Shown here in pieces: positions 57,631 to 64,000 of a DNA stretch of 64,000 bases. The DNA is taken from positions 1 through 64,000 of IMG/VR virus record IMGVR_UViG_3300010413_000013. One strand, 5' to 3'. Position 1 is the first letter of the stretch. Every line of letters starts with the position of its first letter. Source of the stretch: a virus. The notes below the pieces were generated by a model. The model saw only the letters and a program-made list of their open reading frames with translations. It had not been told where the DNA came from and did not search any database. A program made the position numbers and the translations under genes.

Positions 57631-58153
57631 TTTTGTCTAACCTTTCGTTTGATGGAATTTCTTCCATAAATTTAGCTGGATTACCAACATATACTCCATA
57701 GTCATTACACTTGCCTACTACTACTGCTCCTGCTCCTATAAATGTTTCTCTGCCAACAACACATCCCGGTAGTAGTAAAGCACCCATTCCAATTCTTGCT
57801 CCATACATTACTGTAGGAGGAGTAGGATTAAATGGTGCGGTTTCTCTTCTCAAATGTACCATTCGTTTATCATTACCAGAAACTACCATCTGTCCTATAA
57901 ATACTTTATCTCCTATATTCATTCCCTTTGTTATGTTGCATTGTGCTTGAATGAAACAATCTTCTCCTATTGTCAACCATCCTTCTATTACTGTATTATG
58001 CCCTATCTTCGTTCTCTTCCCTACTATTGTTTCTGGTCTAAGTACACAATTATGACCTATAAAAACACCATCCCCAATAATACAACCATCCTCTATTACT
58101 GTATTATGTCCTATTACTACATTCATTCCTATCTTTACATTTTTACCTATCAT
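57614..58153 (-). CDS. Hexapeptide-repeat N-acetyltransferase
   Basis: This encodes 179 residues. Almost the whole chain is a left-handed beta helix (MIGKNVKIGMNVVIGHNTVI, CIIGDGVFIGHNCVLRPETI, TKIGHNTVIEGWLTIG) with the end GVYVGNPAKFMEEI. It resembles WbpD/WlbB-like enzymes that N-acetylate amino sugars of surface polysaccharides. Its start overlaps the preceding stop by 4 bases. Confidence 0.8.
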   Translation of the reverse strand: MIGKNVKIGMNVVIGHNTVIEDGCIIGDGVFIGHNCVLRPETIVGKRTKIGHNTVIEGWLTIGEDCFIQAQCNITKGMNIGDKVFIGQMVVSGNDKRMVHLRRETAPFNPTPPTVMYGARIGMGALLLPGCVVGRETFIGAGAVVVGKCNDYGVYVGNPAKFMEEIPSNERLDKNGKSS

Positions 58154-58788
58154 AACGTATCTTCCAATCTAACCCTAGGAACTATTAATGGATCTATTGC
58201 TGTTTCTTCTGAAGCATTTACAATCTCTACTTTCAATGCTTTCAAATCTTCTACTATTGTATGCATACATGGTAAATATCTACTTTTATATGCGTGTGGA
58301 ACAGGAGGACTTTTATGATAGTTATGCCAGTTAAAAGTTACTACTCCTTTATGATCTTTCTTCCCCTGCATATCAAAACCTAGTAGTACTATCTTCTTTG
58401 CTCCAAAGTGGTAGGCAACATTTATTGCTGACATTCCACTATTCCCATTCCATGATATAAAACCCGGTTTTGTTTCTACTCCTTTTGGTTTCCCCCTCTT
58501 CCATATCTTTACTACATATAAATGATATAGACGTTGGCAAGAAGTCATCCGTAATCCGGGATATTTTAAAAACTCTTCTCTATTCCATCCCCACCATTTA
58601 CAATCTCCAAAGTAACAAGCATCTACCCAAGTACCAAGTTTAAATGCATCATTTACACCTAATACTCTTCTATCATGTATTAGGTGTAGTGGAGATTGTT
58701 TTAAGCTAGGTCCACCACCTATTACATAGACTGTTTCTCCCTCCCATATTTTAGGAGGGAGAAATCTCCTTTTCTTATCGACATTCAT
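58150..58788 (-). CDS. DUF115/MptE-like protein, possible glycosyltransferase
   Basis: This encodes 212 residues. VYVIGGGPSLKQSPLHLI is the nucleotide-binding start of DUF115-type proteins, followed by VLGVNDAFKLGTWVDACYFG and FGAKKIVLLGFDMQGKKDHK. Such proteins include phage and bacterial glycosyltransferases of flagellin or glycans as well as pterin kinases. Context with acetyltransferases supports a sugar role. It is the first gene of the glycan cassette and overlaps the head gene before it by one base. Confidence 0.65.
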   Translation of the reverse strand: MNVDKKRRFLPPKIWEGETVYVIGGGPSLKQSPLHLIHDRRVLGVNDAFKLGTWVDACYFGDCKWWGWNREEFLKYPGLRMTSCQRLYHLYVVKIWKRGKPKGVETKPGFISWNGNSGMSAINVAYHFGAKKIVLLGFDMQGKKDHKGVVTFNWHNYHKSPPVPHAYKSRYLPCMHTIVEDLKALKVEIVNASEETAIDPLIVPRVRLEDTL

Positions 58789-59276
58789 TATTCTATCTTT
58801 TGCCTACGTTTTTTACTCTCAGCACCGCTTGCAATTTTTTCTTCTTGTTCTTCCTCTTCTTTTTCTTCTTCATCCTTGCCCCCTACTTCTACTGTTGGTT
58901 TTTCTGGTGCTCCCATATTTATAAGTTCATCAGCTTCTTTACTACTAAGAAGCCGATTATTTAATTTTTCTCCTGTATCCTCATTAACTACATCAAATCT
59001 ATTAGAACCCCTACTTATCTTCCTTAATGCAGCAGCATCTTTTGTTTCTTCTACTTCTACTTCTTGTCTTACTATCTCATGGTCAACCAACACACCACCA
59101 GAAATTACTTCTAATTTAAACTCCCAACCCTGTACATTCCTACTATCTGGAAAATCATTGAATGTTTCACCGGGGTAGATCTTTGCTCTTACTGCTTTTG
59201 ATGTACCTTCACCAGCTATTATAATCTGGTGTGGTCCATATCCCTTCTTTACTCTATAAGTTCTTTTGTTAGCCAT
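58788..59276 (-). CDS. Head-associated protein of unknown function
   Basis: This encodes 162 residues from ATG 59276 (AAGGAG upstream). The N-terminal half is a small beta domain (YRVKKGYGPHQIIIAGEGTS, KIYPGETFNDFPD) and the C-terminus is a lysine/glutamate-rich tail. It lies between the capsid gene and the glycan cassette, separated from the capsid gene by a hairpin. A head accessory protein is inferred. Confidence 0.6.
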   Translation of the reverse strand: MANKRTYRVKKGYGPHQIIIAGEGTSKAVRAKIYPGETFNDFPDSRNVQGWEFKLEVISGGVLVDHEIVRQEVEVEETKDAAALRKISRGSNRFDVVNEDTGEKLNNRLLSSKEADELINMGAPEKPTVEVGGKDEEEKEEEEQEEKIASGAESKKRRQKIE

Positions 59277-59292
59277 TTTTTTCTCCTTTTTA

Positions 59293-59320
59293 AAGTACTC
59301 CCCCAATTGGGGGAGTACTT
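59293..59320 (-). terminator. Hairpin after the capsid gene
   Basis: A perfect palindrome (AAGTACTCCCCC-AATT-GGGGGAGTACTT type, 12-bp arms) lies 10 bases after the capsid stop. Only three T residues follow on the minus strand, so partial termination or protection of the capsid message is more likely than complete termination. This would raise capsid output relative to downstream genes. Confidence 0.7.
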
Positions 59321-59330
59321 AGTTTAAACA

Positions 59331-60365
59331 TTAGTGATATACAACAATACCACATCTAGCATTCTGATCTGCTCTCGGCTGCGGAAGCATAATAGTCATT
59401 ACCATAAAATGCTGGCTCAAACCACCTCTGCTCTCCCACTGAAGAGTAGTCATAGGAAGACCAACTACCATTCTCATAACATCCTGCGTCAACTGCAACA
59501 TAACAACATAATCGGCAGTAAGTTTATCTGCTACCGTAATAAACTGAATACCATCTACTTCCATAAGTCTCTGCCGAATAGTCTTATCAGAAGCAGCTTT
59601 AAAATCAGCATCAATAGCAGTTTCATAGTTAGTAGGAATGAAGATACCATACGGTCCATAATGGTAGGCATCTATCAAAGCCTGTTTCATAGCCAGTACA
59701 TCAGCAAGCATTGTTTCACCAGTAGCAGCAGAATCATCCCAATCAGCAGTAAGAGATCCAGTATTGGCATTCGTAAAATCCTTAATACCATAAAGTACTC
59801 CACCACCAAAAGTAAAGTTAGAAGAACCATTACAAGTAAGTTCTTCCACCATCTCTGCTACTTTTCTTCCTGCCATTTCAGCACTGGTAGTATCCAACGG
59901 TTCACCCAATGTTCTAGACGCTTCCAACTGCCGAATATTTACTCTAAACTCCTTGTAAATAATCGGGAGAGGCATATACTTCGTGCTCCAGACCGGACGA
60001 TCTTCTACCGCAGTGGGCAGTGGGTCCATTCCAAGAGAAGCATCATTAAATTCATTGAGATCTTCATACTGCAATACGGTCTTTCCTAGGCCATTGGGAA
60101 TACTGTACACCAGACCTTTAGAAATAAAAGTATTTGCACACACTAGCCTATTCCTAGCAGCTTTCAAAACGGCATCGTCAAACTGCTTCCATTCATCTCT
60201 ACGAAGAGTAGCATTTGCTACAGGAACAACTACTCCATTCTGATTCATCATGTAGCATCTACCATCATTTTCTCTCCATGTACGCAATGCACCAATATTG
60301 AAATTAGTAGCCATAAGCCGTTCTGCTACTGATCCTGTGGCTTGTCCATTAAGAATATAATCCAT
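59331..60365 (-). CDS. Major capsid protein
   Basis: This encodes 344 residues. An encapsulin-like HK97-fold layout is visible: WKQFDDAVLKAARNRLVCAN (spine helix side), IYKEFRVNIRQLEASRTLGE (E-loop/P-domain), YGPYGIFIPTNYETAIDADF and QWESRGGLSQHFMVMTIMLP (A-domain end). Codon use is richer in G+C than in most neighbours, as expected for high expression. It has AAAGGAGGC 11 bases before the ATG. It follows the decoration-like gene and precedes a stabilising hairpin. Confidence 0.88.
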   Translation of the reverse strand: MDYILNGQATGSVAERLMATNFNIGALRTWRENDGRCYMMNQNGVVVPVANATLRRDEWKQFDDAVLKAARNRLVCANTFISKGLVYSIPNGLGKTVLQYEDLNEFNDASLGMDPLPTAVEDRPVWSTKYMPLPIIYKEFRVNIRQLEASRTLGEPLDTTSAEMAGRKVAEMVEELTCNGSSNFTFGGGVLYGIKDFTNANTGSLTADWDDSAATGETMLADVLAMKQALIDAYHYGPYGIFIPTNYETAIDADFKAASDKTIRQRLMEVDGIQFITVADKLTADYVVMLQLTQDVMRMVVGLPMTTLQWESRGGLSQHFMVMTIMLPQPRADQNARCGIVVYH

Positions 60366-60397
60366 TATCCAAATTGCCTCCTTTAATTTTTATTTAA

Positions 60398-60862
60398 TTA
60401 TTTAAACATGCACAGACAAAACCCATAGGGATGTGCAGCAGCACCAGCAGAAGAAGAAGAAAGATCAATTGCTTCTAGAGCAATAGCAACAACGTCTTCT
60501 TCCATAACAACAGCAGAAGAATCACCGTGTGCTTCTCTCACTTCTCCATTACCAGCAGATACCAACTTATCTCCAATGGCAATATTTTCTCCGATCTTAA
60601 CCTTCAAGTAGCATTTCGCACCGGGAGCAGGAATTACTGCTCTTGCCCTATCAGTAGTAGCATAAGCATCAGTCACTCCTTCACCTTCCAGATCATTCTC
60701 AATTGCTACCATAACAGGAATACATGATCCACCATCAGTAGAATGTTTCTGGAGTGTATTTGAAGAAGTAAGTTCAAGCAAATGCCCCGGATAGAAAGCT
60801 GCTGCCGGAACTCTTTCAATATACTCTACGTTTCCACCAGCAATAATAGTAGTAACTGTCAT
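60398..60862 (-). CDS. Head decoration-like protein
   Basis: This encodes 154 residues. Beta-rich with EYIERVPAAAFYPGHLLELT and an alanine-rich end (VVAIALEAIDLSSSSAGAAA). Short proteins of this plan (DUF2190-like) lie before HK97-type capsid genes and cap the capsid surface. AAAGGAGGC is 12 bases from the ATG. Composition is G+C-richer than average, like the capsid gene. Confidence 0.72.
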   Translation of the reverse strand: MTVTTIIAGGNVEYIERVPAAAFYPGHLLELTSSNTLQKHSTDGGSCIPVMVAIENDLEGEGVTDAYATTDRARAVIPAPGAKCYLKVKIGENIAIGDKLVSAGNGEVREAHGDSSAVVMEEDVVAIALEAIDLSSSSAGAAAHPYGFCLCMFK

Positions 60863-60892
60863 AATATAATTATGCCTCCTTTAAATCTTAAA

Positions 60893-62470
60893 TTATTCTT
60901 TGTTCATATCTGCAAGAGTAGGTACAGCCATTGGTTCTACTCCTTCAGTATTAAAGACACCACCAGACCTACCACTATAGTCTGCTTCTCCACCTTCCGG
61001 TACAGGAGCTTCTACCAAAGCAGCAATTGCTTCCAGTTCTTCAATGTCTTTTGCTTTAAGCTGATCCTCTGTAAATTTGTTCTTCTCACTTCCGGTAATA
61101 AGAGTAATCAGCTTTGTCTTCTTTGCATCATACTCTTTCAAACCAATCCTAACAGTTTTCTGAACATCTTCTGGAAGATCTTCCATTGTCACTTTTTTCT
61201 CTTCATTATTCACCTGTTTCCCTCCTTCTTCTCCACCTTCTGCCGGGGGAGTTTCCGGTACATCTGGTTGTTTATAAGCGGTTTCCTCAATCTTGGCAAA
61301 TGCTTCTTCATTCAAGCCAAGAAGCCATTCCTTGTCAGTTTCCCCATAGGGAGTATCCTCGTTTGCGATTAATGCATTCACTCTGTCTTCACAACACATA
61401 TTATTAATTGCCTCCTTCTTCATTTTGTTTTTTACTTCTACATATTCTTTTTTAACTTTCACCTCAATAGGTGCTTCGTTAAATTCTACTTCACCGTTTT
61501 GAGTAGTAGAGTATTTTACTTTATATAGTTTACTCTCTTCACCTTCCTTATATCTCTCATAAACTATATAATCCTTATATGCATCTACAAGCCAAAAGCT
61601 CGTTCCTAGTGGTGCTTGTGACCTTACTGCATTAGCTAACTTCTCCAACTTCTCGAACATTCCATCTTCGGTCTTTGCATAGTCTAGCAAACCACTTAAA
61701 AAATGTTTTATCATTCCTTTTATTATATTATCATCTTCTTTTGCTGCTTGATTCCTTAGTAGTCCACACCCATCTGAAGTAGAACATGCTCCTTTATCAT
61801 TTGGCAGCAAAGCTAGATGGTCCCCTCTAATTTCTGTAACAGTTCCTTCATAATCTTCTCCATTCCATGTACCACCTTCCATATCTACAACTGCTACTAC
61901 TCCTGTACTTATTTCGCCTTTGTTTTTATAGCTTAGTACATCATTGATAAAGTTTGGTGCTTGTTCTTCTATCTTAGCAGTATTTATATATAGATCTGCT
62001 TTAATCTTATTATCAGCATATCTACTATTAAATACATTTCCTACCGTACATCTTTCATAAACTTCTGGAGTATCACAAGGTACATACTGTCCATCATCGT
62101 CTTTAGGATGCCCTACTGTTATTGGTGCTTTGTTCCAAACATTGGCATATTTCTCCAGTACATCACTAGAGTAGTAAAGCGGTCCTGCTCCTACTCCACT
62201 ATGCACACCCTCTACTAGTAGTACAGCAGGAATTACTGTAGTAGGAGCATTATTAAATGTTATGTTCTTAGTTTCATTTACCAACAAAGTCACTTTGACT
62301 TGCAAATTATTATTCATTTGGTTGTTTGTCCTTTTCTTTTTAAATTGACTGTAACAAATAGCTGCTCTCTGTTTAGAATCTGAATATTCTTTTTTCATTA
62401 CTTCACTTCCCATACATCTAGAAACGAAGTCTGATTGTTTCTCTCCCTTGCTTGGAGTAGGTATTGGCAT
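60893..62470 (-). CDS. DUF2213 prohead protein (protease/scaffold-like)
   Basis: This encodes 525 residues. The N-terminus (PSKGEKQSDFVSRCMGSEVM, QRAAICYSQFKK) is a motif seen in head proteins of many phages. From about residue 75 the DUF2213 domain starts (PAVLLVEGVHSGVGAGPLYY, NKAPITVGHPKDD, STGVVAVVDMEGG, GDHLALLPNDKGACS), which resembles prohead proteases, with His in GHP and Ser in STG. The C-terminal third is a Glu-rich scaffold-like stretch. It probably shapes and matures the prohead. Confidence 0.8.
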   Translation of the reverse strand: MPIPTPSKGEKQSDFVSRCMGSEVMKKEYSDSKQRAAICYSQFKKKRTNNQMNNNLQVKVTLLVNETKNITFNNAPTTVIPAVLLVEGVHSGVGAGPLYYSSDVLEKYANVWNKAPITVGHPKDDDGQYVPCDTPEVYERCTVGNVFNSRYADNKIKADLYINTAKIEEQAPNFINDVLSYKNKGEISTGVVAVVDMEGGTWNGEDYEGTVTEIRGDHLALLPNDKGACSTSDGCGLLRNQAAKEDDNIIKGMIKHFLSGLLDYAKTEDGMFEKLEKLANAVRSQAPLGTSFWLVDAYKDYIVYERYKEGEESKLYKVKYSTTQNGEVEFNEAPIEVKVKKEYVEVKNKMKKEAINNMCCEDRVNALIANEDTPYGETDKEWLLGLNEEAFAKIEETAYKQPDVPETPPAEGGEEGGKQVNNEEKKVTMEDLPEDVQKTVRIGLKEYDAKKTKLITLITGSEKNKFTEDQLKAKDIEELEAIAALVEAPVPEGGEADYSGRSGGVFNTEGVEPMAVPTLADMNKE

Positions 62471-62472
62471 TA

Positions 62473-62643
62473 TTAGTCTGTCTCCATCTCTATCATTTTT
62501 GTATTCTCTTTTAAATCTAATAATTCTTGTGCTACCTTATCACCTTTCTTTGCTTTTTTCTTCAACCTAGCAGAATTAAACCAATCGTCGTTCAAAGACT
62601 CTTCTACTAAGTCTACTACAAATGGTGCTACCTTCTTTCCCAT
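62473..62643 (-). CDS. Small protein after MuF
   Basis: This encodes 56 residues from ATG 62643, with AAGGGGATGTAAA upstream; it follows the MuF stop directly. It is helical and highly charged (VVDLVEESLNDDWFNSARLK). Its position right after a toxin-like fusion makes it a possible inhibitor of that domain, but it could equally be a head protein. Confidence 0.55.
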   Translation of the reverse strand: MGKKVAPFVVDLVEESLNDDWFNSARLKKKAKKGDKVAQELLDLKENTKMIEMETD

Positions 62644-62644
62644 T

Positions 62645-64000
62645 TTACATCCCCTTCCAAAATAAGTCATTTATAGGTACTTGTTTATTTCCACCTAATA
62701 CTATAAACTCTCTTTCAGACATAAACTTATTCTTCCACCAAAGCTCATGTGGTAGTACTACATCTTTGGTACTCATTTCTATCCTAGCTGTAACCCCACC
62801 AGCGTTTTTTCCAAACCCATCTGCTATTGACACTTCATCTGTATATCCAGACAAAGCATTTTCTCTAATTGGAACCAAACCATAGCCTTCTTTTTGTGCT
62901 TCTAAACACCTTGCTTTAAAGGCTGGTCCTGTTTTACTTCCGTCAGTTCCACGATATAGAGTAATTTTCTTTTGTCCTACTGCTCTATAATATTCTTGGG
63001 TAGCTGCTCTCACTCTTATATACTCGTCTATTACTCTGTCTTCCATACCACTTGCCAAATATTTCTTTACTTCTTTCTCTATAGACTCACTGGATACAAA
63101 AGCTTTTATTTCTCTGTTCTCTACTTTTGCTGCTACAAACTTTAAAGAAGCAGGATACGAACCTTGTGTAGACCCTTGCCAAATAGAAAGGAGGTTCATC
63201 ACATTGGGGCATTCTTCGCTTATCTTCTTTCTGATAACACTCTGCATTGATCCTTCTGTCTTATCTTCTAATCCTTCAATAAACTTTCTGTACTCCTTCC
63301 TGTAAAGCTTGTATACATTCTCGTATTCCCCTCTCAGTGTTCCTACTTCTTCCGCTTCATACTTTTTACCTATCGGATACCTTTTAATCTTTACTGGTTC
63401 TTTCTTCTTTTTAGCATAGTCTAATTTTGCTTTAGCTTTTTCTATAGCCTTTTTCTTTATAGCTATCTGCTTCTCCAGTGCTGCTAATGCTTGTTGTTTA
63501 GCAAGCAGTTCTTGTTTAACCTTTACTGCTTTTATGGCTTTTACTCCTAATGCTTTTTCCCTCTTAGCAGCAGCTTTAGTATTGCTGCCATGAATACTTT
63601 TCATATAAGGTAGTAAAGCACATCTGCAATTTGGTTCACCTATTAACTCTTCTGCTTCTTGCCTAGTATATATTCTACCATGCCTTTCTATATGTGTATC
63701 TCTAACCCTTTCATCTAGTGCTGTCCACCACTGTACTAATATTTCTTCATTTACTATAGGTTCAAAATTCTCGTATTCGGTTAATGCTCCTAAATTATGT
63801 GTTCTTACTATTTCAGTTCGAGTAATCAATCTTGCTCTATTGATTGCTCTCATATTCTTTCCACCTACTGTTACCATACCAGTTTTATCTTTGTCAATAG
63901 TATCCAACATATTCCTAGCAATTTGATATGGTCCCTTACCTTCTGCTAGTCCTAATGATAGTACTCTACTTATCTGCCGATCCATTACTTCTGTAATGCC
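62645..64000 (-). CDS. MuF-like head protein fused to an ADP-ribosyltransferase-like domain, N-terminus beyond window
   Basis: The frame is open to base 64000; 451 codons are visible, with an internal Met at 63985. The MuF part shows GLAEGKGPYQIARNMLDTI, INRARLITRTEIVRTHN, and WWTALDERVRDTHIERHGR with a later PNCRCALLPY. A long lysine/alanine coiled coil links to the C-terminal 110 residues, where KITLYRGTDG, ENALSGYTDEVSIADGFGKN and a final SEREFIVLGG fit the R-S-ExE pattern of arginine-type ADP-ribosyltransferases. MuF proteins sit inside the head, so the domain could enter the host with the DNA. Confidence 0.8.
   Translation of the reverse strand, partial: GITEVMDRQISRVLSLGLAEGKGPYQIARNMLDTIDKDKTGMVTVGGKNMRAINRARLITRTEIVRTHNLGALTEYENFEPIVNEEILVQWWTALDERVRDTHIERHGRIYTRQEAEELIGEPNCRCALLPYMKSIHGSNTKAAAKREKALGVKAIKAVKVKQELLAKQQALAALEKQIAIKKKAIEKAKAKLDYAKKKKEPVKIKRYPIGKKYEAEEVGTLRGEYENVYKLYRKEYRKFIEGLEDKTEGSMQSVIRKKISEECPNVMNLLSIWQGSTQGSYPASLKFVAAKVENREIKAFVSSESIEKEVKKYLASGMEDRVIDEYIRVRAATQEYYRAVGQKKITLYRGTDGSKTGPAFKARCLEAQKEGYGLVPIRENALSGYTDEVSIADGFGKNAGGVTARIEMSTKDVVLPHELWWKNKFMSEREFIVLGGNKQVPINDLFWKGM

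Noticed and set aside
59334-60089. Plus-strand frame of 251 codons over the capsid gene
   Set aside because: It is antisense to the major capsid gene, has no ribosome site and its residue pattern is that of a shadow frame.
1-64000. Prophage with integration module
   Set aside because: No integrase, excisionase, attachment site pair or C1-like repressor is seen. The missing part of the genome could still hold one.

Overview
This window is one continuous stretch of an AT-rich tailed double-stranded DNA phage genome with a long non-contractile (siphovirus-type) tail. It carries a terminase pair, a DUF1073-type portal, a MuF head protein, a DUF2213 prohead protein, an HK97-fold capsid protein, connector and tail-completion genes, a tail tube protein, G/GT chaperones with a -1 frameshift, a 1399-residue tape measure, an S74-chaperoned tail protein, and an M15 endolysin with holin and spanin-like genes. 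No integrase, repressor or other lysogeny gene is visible, so a lytic lifestyle is likely but not proven from a partial genome. The lipoprotein/coiled-coil pair in the lysis block hints at a diderm (Gram-negative) host. The host cannot be named.

Layout: from about 16,340 leftward to base 1, all genes are on the minus strand: small unknown proteins, small terminase (15,468), many tiny ORFs, a sulfotransferase, large terminase (11,768), a metallophosphoesterase, small proteins, a glycosyltransferase-like and a hydrolase gene, the portal (4,970), and then a run of exported fibre-like proteins that leaves the window at base 1. From 16,396 to 42,836 all genes are on the plus strand: helicase, HD hydrolase, SF2 helicase, primase, a repeat-rich gap, a small-gene cluster with a Ycf35/DUF2997/Ycf46/DUF3150-like module, a tiny radical SAM protein, UDG-PolA, gp32-like SSB, RecA-like protein, 5'-3' exonuclease, a tRNA-like element, a PD-(D/E)XK nuclease, a Rad50/Mre11 system with Rad50 split in two, a MaoC hotdog protein and a YkgJ-type protein. 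From 64,000 down to 42,916 the minus strand carries head, connector, tail and lysis genes.

The plus and minus units diverge at 16,340-16,396 and converge on a hairpin at 42,846-42,879. The portal is at the far left and the MuF gene that normally follows it enters from the right edge. The simplest reading is that the window is a linear cut of a circular or circularly permuted map slightly longer than 64 kb.

Regulation: nearly every gene has an AAGGAG-type ribosome binding site, and stop/start overlaps (ATGA, TAATG) are common. Five promoters share an extended -10 core close to AAAAATGTGGTATAAT and a sixth keeps only the TGGTATAAT part. The portal has its own consensus promoter (TTGACA-17-TATAAA) overlapped by a perfect 17-bp-arm palindrome. 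The most unusual contents are the Rad50 split at the zinc hook, the bracketing inverted repeats at 22.8-23.6 kb, a five-gene glycan-modification cassette inside the head operon, MuF fused to an ADP-ribosyltransferase-like tail, fibre-like proteins with export signals, and an odd tRNA-like RNA.
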